From: Litorimonas haliclonae
GTDB taxonomy: Bacteria > Pseudomonadota > Alphaproteobacteria > Caulobacterales > Maricaulaceae
Length of the DNA: 64,000 bases
Direction: 5' to 3'
Assembly (NCBI RefSeq): GCF_965138505.1
Contig: NZ_CBCSCO010000004.1
Coordinates: 124,001 to 188,000, forward strand
Shown: in pieces, positions 15,872 through 25,494 of the stretch
Layout: each line of letters starts with the position of its first letter
Numbering within the stretch: position 1 is the first letter of the stretch
The notes under the pieces: model-generated
Told to the model about the DNA's origin: nothing
The model's input: the letters and a program-made list of their open reading frames with translations, nothing else
The model's database searches: none
Made by a program: the position numbers and the translations under genes

Positions 15872-17248
15872 ATGAGCCAAGATGAAATTCCTGCGCGTAA
15901 ATTTTTCGGAACGGACGGCGTGCGCGGTCTAGCCAATTCTGACAAGATGACACCGGAAAGTGTAATGCGTTTAGGGCAGGCTGCGGGACGGTATTTCCGC
16001 AAGCGTGAAGAAAAAATTGGCTCCCGCCCGACCGTCTTTATCGGTAAGGATACGCGTCTGTCCGGCTATATGATTGAGCCGGCTTTGGTGGCGGGTTTTA
16101 CATCTGTCGGTATGGACGTACGTCTTTGCGGGCCGATCCCAACCTCTGCGGTCTCTATTCTAACGCGCACCTTACGCGCTGATATGGGCGTTATGATTAC
16201 AGCGTCGCATAATAAATATCACGATAATGGCTTGAAGTTTTTCGGCCCGGATGGACGTAAACTTTCTAATTCCGCCGAAGCTGAAATCGAAGCCCTGCTC
16301 TATGGATCCGATCTTCGATTAGCCAAGCCGGAGAATCTGGGACGTGCCAAGCGATATGAGGATATGCAAGCTCGATATATTGAAATTGCCAAGGCTACCT
16401 TCCCGCGTCGCATGCGTCTAACAGGCCTAAAAATTGTGCTCGATTGTGCCAATGGCGCGGCCTACCACACGGCGCCGGATACACTATGGGAACTGGGCGC
16501 AGAAGCGGTCATTCCTCTTGGCGTTTCTCCGAATGGTAAGAATATCAATCTCGATTGCGGCTCAACCCATACGGAATTGTTGTCTGAAACGGTTGTGAAA
16601 GAGGGCGCGCATGTGGGTATTGCGTTGGATGGTGATGCCGACCGCCTTATCATGTGTGATGAAAAAGGACGCGTTATTGACGGCGATCAGCTTCTCGGCC
16701 TGATTGGGTCAGGCTGGCATAAAAAAGGGCAACTTTCTAAACCCGGAATTGTCGCGACAGTTATGAGTAATCTCGGATTAGAGCGATTTTTCGAAGCGCA
16801 AGAACTTGACTTTATCCGAACGGATGTCGGGGATCGACATGTTTCGGCGCGGATGCGTCAAGATGGGTATAATCTTGGCGGGGAACAATCCGGTCATATT
16901 CTAATGCCGGACTTTACTCCGACAGGGGACGGAACGATTTCTGCCCTGCAGGTACTGGCCGAAATAATTCGTCAAGACAAACCCGCCAGTGAAGTGTTGA
17001 CCGTATTTGACCCCGTCCCGCAACAGCTCAAAAATGTTAGCTATTCGGGAGACTCCCCCCTTAATAACCCGGTTGTGCAGTCCGCTATTAAAGACGCGCA
17101 AGAAAGTTTTGGAACGGAGGGTCGCATTTTAGTGAGAGCTTCTGGAACAGAACCAGTTATCCGTGTCATGGCCGAGGGCGATGATGAGGCAAAAGTCGAA
17201 AAACTTACGGATGGTATCGTAAGCGTGATAAAACAACAGGCTAGCTGA
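15872..17248 (+). CDS. glmM: Phosphoglucosamine mutase
   Basis: Converts glucosamine 6-phosphate to glucosamine 1-phosphate on the way to UDP-GlcNAc for peptidoglycan and lipopolysaccharide. It is 458 residues, slightly longer than the usual 445. The phospho-serine is Ser112 in MITASHNKYHDNGLKFFG, the metal loop is LDGDADRLIM, the sugar loop GGEQSGH, and the phosphate loop RASGTEPVIRVM. It opens FFGTDGVRGLAN, the family signature. The Shine-Dalgarno is weak. It precedes divL by 118 bases on the same strand. Confidence 0.97.
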   Translation: MSQDEIPARKFFGTDGVRGLANSDKMTPESVMRLGQAAGRYFRKREEKIGSRPTVFIGKDTRLSGYMIEPALVAGFTSVGMDVRLCGPIPTSAVSILTRTLRADMGVMITASHNKYHDNGLKFFGPDGRKLSNSAEAEIEALLYGSDLRLAKPENLGRAKRYEDMQARYIEIAKATFPRRMRLTGLKIVLDCANGAAYHTAPDTLWELGAEAVIPLGVSPNGKNINLDCGSTHTELLSETVVKEGAHVGIALDGDADRLIMCDEKGRVIDGDQLLGLIGSGWHKKGQLSKPGIVATVMSNLGLERFFEAQELDFIRTDVGDRHVSARMRQDGYNLGGEQSGHILMPDFTPTGDGTISALQVLAEIIRQDKPASEVLTVFDPVPQQLKNVSYSGDSPLNNPVVQSAIKDAQESFGTEGRILVRASGTEPVIRVMAEGDDEAKVEKLTDGIVSVIKQQAS

Positions 17249-17366
17249 GAGGCCTATACACATTTAACCCGGAATAAGTCTTTCCAAGATTCCGCATATC
17301 TCTTATGGCTTGAGAACTTAACAAGCGGGCTTAATCGCGGGGCGAGCAGGAAAGACGCCAATACGC

Positions 17367-19820
17367 ATGGATCAATCCATCACTCCTTATTTGATTGTGA
17401 CACTCGGCGCGGTTCTTTTGGCCGTTCTTGCCGCTCTGTTTGCGTTGCGAGCGGCTCTTTCATCCGGAGAAGCTGGGCAAGGGTGGAAAGAGAGAGTTAC
17501 AGAGCTCGATCGCCAGATAGGGGACTATGATCTGATATTTGGCGCGTACCCGGGTTTGGTTCTCGTATGGGACGAAACGGCGAAGCCGACCCGGCTGGAG
17601 GAAGACAATTTGTGGGGCGAGCCAAAAGTTTACGGCTCCCCGGCGGCCCTAGCCTCTATTTTACGATTTTCCGAAAAAGGGAAAGCTAAAGATTTATCGC
17701 GACGGATTTTAAACAGCCTGGCTGATCATAAGACAATTTCAAAAACTGAAAACGCGGTTACTCTGCGAGGGTATTTGGCCGGACTTCGCGAACGCGGAGA
17801 AGCATTTTCAGTCTCTATCTCTTTGCCAGAAGGAAACCTAATCGAAGCGGCTGGACGCGTGGCAGGGCGGCAGGTCGTTCTCTGGCTTGAGGATGTCTCA
17901 ATACGCGGAGAGGATGAACGTGCGGCAATTTCGCGGTTTGAGACGTCGCGTCTGACATCCGAAAATGACCCCAAAGCCTTTATCGATATGATGGGACGGG
18001 CGCCATTTCCCATCTGGCGACTATCTAGTAGCGGCCAGATTGTCTGGGCTAACCCCGCCTATGTCGCGGCGGTCGGGGCGAAAGACCTGCGCGACCTCGT
18101 GAAGTCTCAAATTCATTTGGACGATGCCACGTCTCAATTGGTTCAGGACGTCTTGAGAACTAACCAAGCTCAGGAAGATGTCCGTCACCTTATTTTTAAT
18201 GGGCAAAGGCGGGCTACGACGATTAGTCTGTTTCCAGTCAATGGCGGAATTGCGGGTATCGCTGTTGACGCCGCCGAAGCGGATAATTTGCGACAAGCGT
18301 TGACCCGCCATATCCGCGCGCATGACGAACTGCTCAATGCGATGGATGAGGGCATTATTATCTTTGGCGCAGATCAGAGCGTAAGCTTCCATAACCGCGC
18401 CTTACGCGACCTGTTCAAATTAGAGGAAGGCTGGTTCAAAGGTCGGCCTCATCATAGCGACTGGCTGGACTACCTTCGGGATAAAAACGAAATCCCGGCG
18501 CAGGCGGATTATCACTCTTGGCGCGAGAGCGAGTTATCGCTTTACACGGACTGGCCAGAGGAAATGCCCGAGGAATTATGGGGTCTGCCCGATGGCCGCA
18601 CATTGCGTTTGGTGAGGATGAGGGACCCGCATGGCGGCATCTCGCTTCTTTTCTCTGATATGACCGACGCGATGACGCTCAAGAGTCAATTGGGAACGCT
18701 AATTGATGTTCAAAAAGCGACTTTGGATAAACTTTCCGAAGGCATTGCGGTGTTTGGTACAGATGGACGTCTAAAGATTCACAATTCCTCATTTGAGAAA
18801 ATGTGGTCTCTCAGCGAAGAGGATTTGAAAGATAACCCGCGTTTCGGTGATATCGTGCAGCTCTGTATGCCGCTATATCATCAAAAAGCGTTCTGGCAGG
18901 ATCTAGCAGGACGGATTACCGATCCCAATCCTGAAATTCGCCGCCATGTTGAGGGCGAAATTAAACGCTCTGACGATAAAATGCTGACTTGGTTGTCAAA
19001 ACCCCTGCCAGACGGGGCGACTTTGGTAGCTTGGGAAGATGTCACCTCCGCCCGACGCGCCGAAGCGGCGTTGATTGAGCGCACCCAAGCGCTGGAAGAA
19101 GCTGATAGAATGAAGTCGGAGTTTGTTGGCCATGTTAGCTATCAGCTTCGAACACCGCTTACGACGATTTCCGGTTATGCCGACTTCCTTCAAAATGGCG
19201 GGGCAGGGGAAATGAGTGATAAGCAAAGCGAGTATGTCTTTGCTATACAAAGCGCGTCCGAAGACCTTGCGAAAATCATCGATGATATTCTCGATATTGC
19301 GGCCATCGAAGCCAACGTGCTCGATCTAGATTTGGGCGACGTCAATGTATTCGACTTGCTCGACAAGGCGTTGGATTATGTCGCCGTCAAAGCCGATGAT
19401 ACGAAAATTGCGCTCGAGCTGCGCTGTGACGAAGACATAGGCGTTATCCGGGCCGATGAGACACGCCTTAAACAAGTGGTACACAATCTACTCGGCAATG
19501 CGCTTCGCTTTACTAAACCTGGCGGGATTATTGAATTGGGCGGCAAGAAAGCGCCCGGCGGCGGCGTCATGATCTGGGTGAAGGATAACGGTGTTGGTAT
19601 TCCAACCGAAAGACAGCCTCAAGTGTTCCAGAGCTTTGAAAGCTCTCGCGGCGGGGCGGGGCTTGGTTTAGCTTTAGTACAGCGGTTTGTGGCGCGCCAT
19701 GGTGGTTGGGTAGAGTTGGAGTCTGCGGAAGATCAAGGTACTCACGTTACCTGCTACCTCCCGAAAGAGGCAGCTATAGACGGCGCCCATCCAGAATTAT
19801 TTTCGGAAAACGCGGTTTGA
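17367..19820 (+). CDS. divL: DivL-type cell-cycle tyrosine (pseudo)histidine kinase
   Basis: An 817-residue protein with one N-terminal membrane helix (about 8-30), several PAS-like sensor domains (around 205-300, 318-430 and 446-560), a coiled linker and a C-terminal kinase core. The dimerisation box reads EFVGHVSYQLRTPLTTISGY: Tyr592 replaces the phospho-histidine, the hallmark of DivL. The ATP-binding boxes are retained (LLGNALRFTKPGG, VKDNGVGIP, GGAGLGLALV). In Caulobacter DivL binds DivK and steers CckA, and hence CtrA, polarity. It is followed by convergent ferredoxin; the tsaE-amgK-murU genes are nearby. Confidence 0.95.
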   Translation: MDQSITPYLIVTLGAVLLAVLAALFALRAALSSGEAGQGWKERVTELDRQIGDYDLIFGAYPGLVLVWDETAKPTRLEEDNLWGEPKVYGSPAALASILRFSEKGKAKDLSRRILNSLADHKTISKTENAVTLRGYLAGLRERGEAFSVSISLPEGNLIEAAGRVAGRQVVLWLEDVSIRGEDERAAISRFETSRLTSENDPKAFIDMMGRAPFPIWRLSSSGQIVWANPAYVAAVGAKDLRDLVKSQIHLDDATSQLVQDVLRTNQAQEDVRHLIFNGQRRATTISLFPVNGGIAGIAVDAAEADNLRQALTRHIRAHDELLNAMDEGIIIFGADQSVSFHNRALRDLFKLEEGWFKGRPHHSDWLDYLRDKNEIPAQADYHSWRESELSLYTDWPEEMPEELWGLPDGRTLRLVRMRDPHGGISLLFSDMTDAMTLKSQLGTLIDVQKATLDKLSEGIAVFGTDGRLKIHNSSFEKMWSLSEEDLKDNPRFGDIVQLCMPLYHQKAFWQDLAGRITDPNPEIRRHVEGEIKRSDDKMLTWLSKPLPDGATLVAWEDVTSARRAEAALIERTQALEEADRMKSEFVGHVSYQLRTPLTTISGYADFLQNGGAGEMSDKQSEYVFAIQSASEDLAKIIDDILDIAAIEANVLDLDLGDVNVFDLLDKALDYVAVKADDTKIALELRCDEDIGVIRADETRLKQVVHNLLGNALRFTKPGGIIELGGKKAPGGGVMIWVKDNGVGIPTERQPQVFQSFESSRGGAGLGLALVQRFVARHGGWVELESAEDQGTHVTCYLPKEAAIDGAHPELFSENAV

Positions 19821-19839
19821 GTCGTTAGAGTTGGAGAAC

Positions 19840-20157
19840 CTACTGACTTTCAGGGGTGCTGACTTTAATCCCGTCAAGCTCTTCGCTCATTAGAATTTGG
19901 CAAGATAGGCGGGAGTTGTCCTGAACGCCTTCGGCAAAGTCGAGCATGGACTCTTCCATATCGTCTTTTTCTTTAAGCTTTCCGAGCCAAGCGTCATCCA
20001 CGTAAACATGACATGTCGCGCAAGCGCATGCGCCGCCGCAGTCCGCATCAATCTCAGGCACCATATTTTGGACCGCGGCTTCCATGATGGAGGTGCCGGG
20101 TTTTGCCTCGACTTCGCGGGTTGTGCCGCTGTGATCCGTGAAGAATATTTTTGCCAT
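19840..20157 (-). CDS. [2Fe-2S] ferredoxin, adrenodoxin type
   Basis: A 105-residue electron carrier. The cluster cysteines follow the adrenodoxin pattern C-x5-C-x2-C-x36-C (Cys40, 46, 49 and 86) within DADCGGACACATCHVYV and RLSCQI; Cys44 is extra. The ATG at 20157 (MAKIFFTDHSG) fits the family; an upstream in-frame ATG would add 11 residues. It probably donates electrons to a P450 or acts in Fe-S / steroid-type redox chemistry; the partner is not visible here. It is convergent with divL and divergent from tsaE. Confidence 0.93.
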   Translation of the reverse strand: MAKIFFTDHSGTTREVEAKPGTSIMEAAVQNMVPEIDADCGGACACATCHVYVDDAWLGKLKEKDDMEESMLDFAEGVQDNSRLSCQILMSEELDGIKVSTPESQ

Positions 20158-20207
20158 GAAACGGGCCTTCTTGTCTGTTAGTCTCGGCACTTATCTAAGG
20201 GCTTGCC

Positions 20208-20669
20208 ATGATAATACAACCCGTTATCAAAGACAGCGTGACAAGAATTACCGCCAAAAATGAACAGGAAATGCTCGTTTTGGGCGCGCGCATCGGGGCG
20301 GCTTTGCGAGCGGGAGACACAATTGCTTTGACTGGGGACTTAGGCGCAGGGAAGACTACCCTAACGCGCGGACTTATACAAGCGACGCTGCCGGAAATTG
20401 AGGTTCCATCTCCAACTTACACACTCGTTCAAACCTATGACTTTCCGGAATATGAGCTTTGGCATTGCGATCTCTACCGCTTGAAGCATCCGGATGAAGT
20501 CTTTGAAATCGGTTTGATGGATGCGTTCGGAGAAGCGGTTTGCCTTTTGGAATGGCCTGACAAGATTGGTGAGTATTTGCCGGAAGAAGCCTTAAATCTT
20601 CACATTCGATTTGACGGGGCCGGTCGGGTCGTGGAGCTCGGCCCGGAATGGGAGGATCGTCATGTCTGA
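20208..20669 (+). CDS. tsaE: tRNA t6A synthesis ATPase TsaE
   Basis: Small P-loop ATPase (153 residues) that works with TsaB-TsaD in threonylcarbamoyl-adenosine (t6A37) formation on ANN-decoding tRNAs. Walker A is GDLGAGKTTLTRG (43-55), followed by VPSPTYTLVQTY, the HCDLYRL segment and LLEWPDKIGEYLP, all characteristic of TsaE. The stop overlaps the start of the next gene by eight bases, so it begins the operon tsaE-amgK-murU-addB-addA. TsaC, in the same pathway, is at 43.6-44.3 kb. Confidence 0.95.
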   Translation: MIIQPVIKDSVTRITAKNEQEMLVLGARIGAALRAGDTIALTGDLGAGKTTLTRGLIQATLPEIEVPSPTYTLVQTYDFPEYELWHCDLYRLKHPDEVFEIGLMDAFGEAVCLLEWPDKIGEYLPEEALNLHIRFDGAGRVVELGPEWEDRHV

Positions 20670-21747
20670 TCGCGCCGCTCAGATATCTACCTTTTTAAAA
20701 AATGCGGGATGGGGCGAGGCTTTGCGCGCTCCAATTCAAGGGGATGCCTCTACTCGAAGCTATGAGCGGTTGGAGCTGAAAGGGCAAAAAGCTGTCTTGA
20801 TGAACGCGCCAAAACTCGACGAGCTTCCCGGAGAGCCAGAGGGCGCGAGCGTTGAGGCGCGGCGGCAGCTCGGCTACAATGCGTTGGCGAGACTGGCCGG
20901 GCCAAATATGGAAAGCTTTGCGTGTCTGGCAAATGAACTCGCTATTCGCGGGTTTTCAGTGCCGCAAATTTTTTCCGCAGATCTGGAAAATGGGTTTTTG
21001 TTGTTGGAGGACTTTGGCGAACCCGTTTTCGCAAAAGTTATCGGGCTGGACGCCTCTTTGGAGATGCCACTTTACGAAGCTGCTGTTGATACTCTCGCCG
21101 CAATCTATCGCTCGAGCTTTCCTGAAATCATGACGTTTAAAGATGTGAAATGGCGTGTCAGAGAATACGACACAGCCGCGCTCCTGGCGGAAACAGATTT
21201 ATGTCTGGATTGGTATGTCAAAGACTTTGACCGCGAAATTCCGGGCGGGGCAAGAGACGAGTTTTACGGACTTTACGCAGAGAGTTTCAAATATCTACTC
21301 GCCCACGCCCCGGGGTTAGGGCTTCGTGATTTTCATGCAGAAAACCTTTTCTGGCTACCTGAGCGGGCGGGCCTCGCCAATGTGGGGCTGATCGACTTCC
21401 AAGATGCTTTGTTCGTTCACCCTGCTTATGATTTGATGTCTTTGATCACCGATATTCGGCGGGATGTTTCGCCCGATTTGAAAGACCATTTAATTAGGCG
21501 GTTTTGCGAAAAATCTGGCCTCAAAGATGATATTGATTTTCGCGCAGCCTATTCTGTGTTGAGCGTGCAGCGGGGAACGAAACTGCTTGGGTTTCCGGTC
21601 CGCGCCGATTTGAAATTTGGTAAACCGCAATATCGGGCGCTCTTACCGCGGGTGAAACGCCATCTTCAAGAGGATTTAAATCATCCGGCTGTCGCACCGA
21701 TCAGGGCTTGGTTTACCCAAAACTTACCCGAGGTTTTGCATGATTAA
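20662..21747 (+). CDS. amgK: AmgK-type anomeric N-acetylmuramate/N-acetylglucosamine kinase
   Basis: An aminoglycoside-phosphotransferase-fold kinase (361 residues) that phosphorylates the anomeric carbon of recycled MurNAc or GlcNAc. Visible are the N-terminal lobe with GDASTRSYERLEL, the catalytic loop LRDFHAENLFWL and the metal-binding LIDFQDAL. The ATG at 20662 has a textbook GGAGG seven bases upstream and overlaps tsaE. Specificity is supported by the adjacent MurU, which uses its product. Together they form the MurNAc-1-P recycling route that bypasses de novo synthesis and affects fosfomycin sensitivity in other bacteria. Confidence 0.9.
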   Translation: MSDRAAQISTFLKNAGWGEALRAPIQGDASTRSYERLELKGQKAVLMNAPKLDELPGEPEGASVEARRQLGYNALARLAGPNMESFACLANELAIRGFSVPQIFSADLENGFLLLEDFGEPVFAKVIGLDASLEMPLYEAAVDTLAAIYRSSFPEIMTFKDVKWRVREYDTAALLAETDLCLDWYVKDFDREIPGGARDEFYGLYAESFKYLLAHAPGLGLRDFHAENLFWLPERAGLANVGLIDFQDALFVHPAYDLMSLITDIRRDVSPDLKDHLIRRFCEKSGLKDDIDFRAAYSVLSVQRGTKLLGFPVRADLKFGKPQYRALLPRVKRHLQEDLNHPAVAPIRAWFTQNLPEVLHD

Positions 21748-22480
21748 AACAGCAATGGTTATGGCGGCGGGGCATGGCACGCGGATGCGTCCGCTCACAG
21801 ATGACAGATCCAAGGCGATGGTCGAGGTCGGCGGAAAGCCTCTGATAGATCACATGCTGAACCGCTTAGCTCAGGCGGGGGTGGAGCGCGCCGTGGTCAA
21901 TGTTCACGCCCATGCCGATCATTTGGAAGAATATTTGAAAAAGCGCACGGACGGGCCTGAGATTATCATTTCAAATGAGAGAGAGCAGCTCCTTGAAACC
22001 GGCGGCGGTGTCGTAAAGGCGCTCCCTTTGCTAGGCGATGAGCCGATTTTTATTTGTAATATTGATGCAGTTTGGGTGGAATTTGAGCCGGTGCTGAAAT
22101 CCCTGATGTCAGCGTGGGATCCAACCTTGATGGATGAGCTTCTCTTGCTTGCACGGCGCGATATGTCACTCGGTCATGACGGGGCCGGAGATTTTGATTT
22201 AGCAGAAACCGGACATGTCTCTCGGCGTTTGGGAGAAACCTCGAAATATTACTTTTCCGGTATTCAAATTTTCAAGCCATCGCTCGCCAAACCCTTTCCT
22301 GAGGAGAAATTTTCGCGAAATAAAATTTGGGATACGACTTTGAAAACCTTCGGGCTCTTCGGAACAGTTATGCCTGCCTTCTGGATGCATGTTGGAGATC
22401 CCAAAGCCAGACAGGGCGCCGAAGCAGTATTAAAACAGGCGGCAAAAATGGATGCGAAGCTAAGAGGCGCAGGCACTTGA
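21740..22480 (+). CDS. murU: N-acetylmuramate alpha-1-phosphate uridylyltransferase
   Basis: A 246-residue nucleotidyltransferase of the MurU group, converting MurNAc-1-P to UDP-MurNAc in peptidoglycan recycling. The nucleotide-binding signature MAAGHGTRMRPLTDDRSKAMVEVGGKPLIDH is at residues 8-38 (given only as markers: AAGHGTRMRPLT and KAMVEVGGKP), and the metal-site ICNIDAVW comes later. It overlaps amgK by eight bases and ends in TTGA, which also provides the TTG start of addB. The family is broad (sugar-1-P nucleotidyltransferases); the AmgK neighbour decides the call. Confidence 0.9.
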   Translation: MIKTAMVMAAGHGTRMRPLTDDRSKAMVEVGGKPLIDHMLNRLAQAGVERAVVNVHAHADHLEEYLKKRTDGPEIIISNEREQLLETGGGVVKALPLLGDEPIFICNIDAVWVEFEPVLKSLMSAWDPTLMDELLLLARRDMSLGHDGAGDFDLAETGHVSRRLGETSKYYFSGIQIFKPSLAKPFPEEKFSRNKIWDTTLKTFGLFGTVMPAFWMHVGDPKARQGAEAVLKQAAKMDAKLRGAGT

Positions 22481-25400
22481 GTCTGCAAGGGGTTTATAAC
22501 ATGCCGTCGGGCGTGCCTTTCCTCCGGTCATTGGCGGAGGGCTTGATGACCGAATTTGGTGAGCAATTGTCCGATGCCTTGATATTATTGCCTACTCGTC
22601 GGGCCGTGCGTGGATTGACGGATTTGTTCCTGCAGCATTCGCGCGAAAAAGGGCAGGGCGTTATGCTTATGCCGCGCCTGAATACTTTGGCTGATATTGA
22701 CCCGAACGAACCGCCATTTGAGCCAAGCGATGTGGCGGGGCTTGTTCCGCCAGCCATTGACGGCACTCAGAGGCGATTTGAAATGGCCAAAATTGTGGAG
22801 CGGTTTTACCGCCGCGCTTCTGATATGCCGCTTGACGCGGCAGCGGCTTTGGCCTTGGCGGACCCTCTCTTGACGATATTGGATGATGCGGCCTCGGAAG
22901 AAACGCGAATTTCAGACCTGGCTGAACTGTCCGACATTCAGGCTTTTGCAGCGCAGCATTTTCAGCATGCGGCTGAGCTTTACAAAATTATTCAAACTTA
23001 TTGGCCGGAGCGCCTTCGGGAATTGGACGCTCTAGAGCCTAAAGCCCGGCAAGTTGAAGTGCTGGATAAGCTGACAGGGCAATGGGAAGCAAGTGCGCCG
23101 AATTATCCCATTATCATTGCAGGATCCACCGGAACGCTCGGCGCAACGGCGCGGCTCATGGCCTGTGTGTCGCGCTTGCCTAAGGGCGTCATTGTCCTGC
23201 CCGGTTTGGACAACAGCCCCGAGCGGTCTTGGGACAATGTTGCCGAACAGCATCCGCAAAATTCGCTTAAAAACCTTTTAGGGGAATTCGGCTTGGACCG
23301 CGGGCAGGTTTCAAATTGGCCGCATATTAGCGGCGTAGAAAAGCTGCAAAAACCGAAACTGGCGGCGCGGCGGCTACTTTTGGCCGAGTCCCTTGTGCCT
23401 GTTGATAATACAGCGGACTGGCTTGAGCGCATCGCCACCATACGCCGCAACGCGCCGGACACGGAACCATTTGTCGATGCCATGGATGGTCTGTCAGTCT
23501 TGGAAGCAGCCAATGACGAAGATGAAGCGCTGACAATCGCGCTGCTCATGCGCGAAACATTAGACGCCGAAGGGCAGACCGCCGCACTGGTGACGCCCGA
23601 TCAGGGGTTGGCGCGCCGGGTCAAAGCACGTCTGCGCCGATGGAAGGTCAATGTCGATATTTCACAAGGCGAACCGCTGGAGGAAACCGAGGTAGGGGGC
23701 TTTCTCACCGCAATTGTCGATTTGCTTTCTGACCCGGAAAGCCCTGTGGCGTTGGCTGTTTTATTGAATCACCCTCTCACCCAACTTGGCCAAGGTCACG
23801 GGGTTGCAAAAGGAGAGTGGCAAAAACTTGAGAAACGCCTTTTCCGTGGGGTAAGGCCAAATAGTGAAACCGTAAAGGAGAAAGACGAAGCTCAATTAAT
23901 TGCGCGTGTACATTCGGCTTTGGGCGCGTTGATGGAGTTAGGGGAAAATGCTGCCGTAGAGCAGTGGGCGCAAAAATTGAGAGACGTCGCAATAGAGATT
24001 GCCTCATCAGGTGAGATTGATGGAGCGACGCTGTTGAATGAGGCAATTGGCGGACGTGAAGGGGAAGCTATCCTTCAATCGCTCATCGACTTTGGTCATA
24101 ATCTGCCGGATATCACTGCGTCCGGTCTGTCCCGCCTCCTAGCTGTTCTTATGCGGGGTAAAGTGGTTCGTCCCCCTTTTGGGACGCACCCAAGGCTGTC
24201 AATTTTGGGGCCATTGGAAGCGCGAATGCTAAGTGCAGACCGGATAATTCTCGGGGGATTAAACGAAGGTATTTGGCCCGCGACTCCGAAAGTAGAACCG
24301 TTTCTATCCCGGGCGATGAGAAAATCTGTCGGGCTGTCCCTGCCGGAGAAACGCTTTGGGCTTTCTGCGCATGATTTTGCTGAACTCGCAGCGCATCCGA
24401 ATGTGATTCTCACCCGCGCCAAACGCAGCGGCGGCAGCCCAATGGTTGCTTCGCGCTGGCTATGGCGTTTGCAGACATTGTTGCGCGGCGCGCTGGGGCA
24501 AAAGCGGGCAGAGGAATTGCTGGGCGCCCAAGATTACTATCTTCAACTTGCGCAAGCGCTTGATAGCGTCACCCCTGACGAGATTAAAAATTCACAAATT
24601 GAGCAGCCCAAACCCGCCCCGCCTGTCGAAGATCGCTGGGCCTTTGCCAAAGGACGGCGCGTATCCATCACTCAGGTGAAAACCTGGATACGGGATCCAT
24701 ATACGATCTTTGCCAAACATACGCTGGGCTTAAAATCTCTTGATCCCCTGGATGCGTCATTAGGAGCTGGTAACTTCGGCACGGCGATCCATGATGGATT
24801 AGAGCAATTCCTTCGGGCGCACAAAGAAGATTGGTCTGCGCAGGGCAAAGCCAAGCTGATAGAGTTTTTTAGGCACGCTTTCGAACAAAGCGGATATGCC
24901 GATTTCGAAATTGCGAAAGAAGCGAGCCGGTTCGAAGCGGTTGCGACCGAATTTCTAAACTGGCTAAGGGAAAGACAGACGGCTGGGTTTGATGTGTGGG
25001 CCATTGAATGTGAAGCAAAGCATTATATCAAAGAGCTTGATTTTACGCTGAGCGGTAAAGCTGATTTGATTGAGCGCCGCCCGGATGGCTATGGCGTTAT
25101 AGATTACAAAACCGGGGCGCCGCCGACGGTAAAGGTTGTAAAAGCCGGATTTGATCCGCAGCTCCCGCTTAGTGCGTGGCTTTTATCCGAAGGTGGATTT
25201 AAAGGGGTCGATAAGGGGCAAACGGTGCAGTTGGGCTATGTTCGCATTAAAGGGTCCAATGATGATTTCTCTTACCAGACCCTGACGGCGCCGGAGAATA
25301 ACAAAGGCCTTTCTGCCGAAGACTATGCAGATGAAGCGATAGAGGTTTTGGAGAAGCTTGTCCGGGCGTATGATAACCCGGAAACGATCTATTACTCTCA

Positions 25401-25494
25401 ACCCCGCGTGCAATTTACACATGATTATGGCGAGTTTGATGACTTGGCCCGGCGGAGTGAATGGGCGTCACTCGGACGGGATTACAGCGCATGA
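22477..25494 (+). CDS. addB: AddB subunit of the AddAB helicase-nuclease
   Basis: A 1005-residue subunit of the alphaproteobacterial AddAB double-strand-break repair enzyme. I place the start at TTG 22477, overlapping the murU stop as TTGA with a GAGG about nine bases upstream, because the residues it adds (GVYNMPSGVPFLRSLAEG) match the conserved AddB N-terminus; the ATG at 22501 is the alternative. The N-terminal helicase-like lobe has LLPTRRAVRGL in place of a working Walker A. The C-terminal RecB-type nuclease shows SGKADLIERR and GVIDYKTGAPP. The stop overlaps addA as ATGA. Confidence 0.93.
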   Translation: MSLQGVYNMPSGVPFLRSLAEGLMTEFGEQLSDALILLPTRRAVRGLTDLFLQHSREKGQGVMLMPRLNTLADIDPNEPPFEPSDVAGLVPPAIDGTQRRFEMAKIVERFYRRASDMPLDAAAALALADPLLTILDDAASEETRISDLAELSDIQAFAAQHFQHAAELYKIIQTYWPERLRELDALEPKARQVEVLDKLTGQWEASAPNYPIIIAGSTGTLGATARLMACVSRLPKGVIVLPGLDNSPERSWDNVAEQHPQNSLKNLLGEFGLDRGQVSNWPHISGVEKLQKPKLAARRLLLAESLVPVDNTADWLERIATIRRNAPDTEPFVDAMDGLSVLEAANDEDEALTIALLMRETLDAEGQTAALVTPDQGLARRVKARLRRWKVNVDISQGEPLEETEVGGFLTAIVDLLSDPESPVALAVLLNHPLTQLGQGHGVAKGEWQKLEKRLFRGVRPNSETVKEKDEAQLIARVHSALGALMELGENAAVEQWAQKLRDVAIEIASSGEIDGATLLNEAIGGREGEAILQSLIDFGHNLPDITASGLSRLLAVLMRGKVVRPPFGTHPRLSILGPLEARMLSADRIILGGLNEGIWPATPKVEPFLSRAMRKSVGLSLPEKRFGLSAHDFAELAAHPNVILTRAKRSGGSPMVASRWLWRLQTLLRGALGQKRAEELLGAQDYYLQLAQALDSVTPDEIKNSQIEQPKPAPPVEDRWAFAKGRRVSITQVKTWIRDPYTIFAKHTLGLKSLDPLDASLGAGNFGTAIHDGLEQFLRAHKEDWSAQGKAKLIEFFRHAFEQSGYADFEIAKEASRFEAVATEFLNWLRERQTAGFDVWAIECEAKHYIKELDFTLSGKADLIERRPDGYGVIDYKTGAPPTVKVVKAGFDPQLPLSAWLLSEGGFKGVDKGQTVQLGYVRIKGSNDDFSYQTLTAPENNKGLSAEDYADEAIEVLEKLVRAYDNPETIYYSQPRVQFTHDYGEFDDLARRSEWASLGRDYSA

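Noticed and set aside
17318..17334. TTAA-N9-TTAA upstream of divL as a CtrA binding site
   Set aside because: The CtrA consensus needs seven bases between the half sites; nine would place them on different helix faces.
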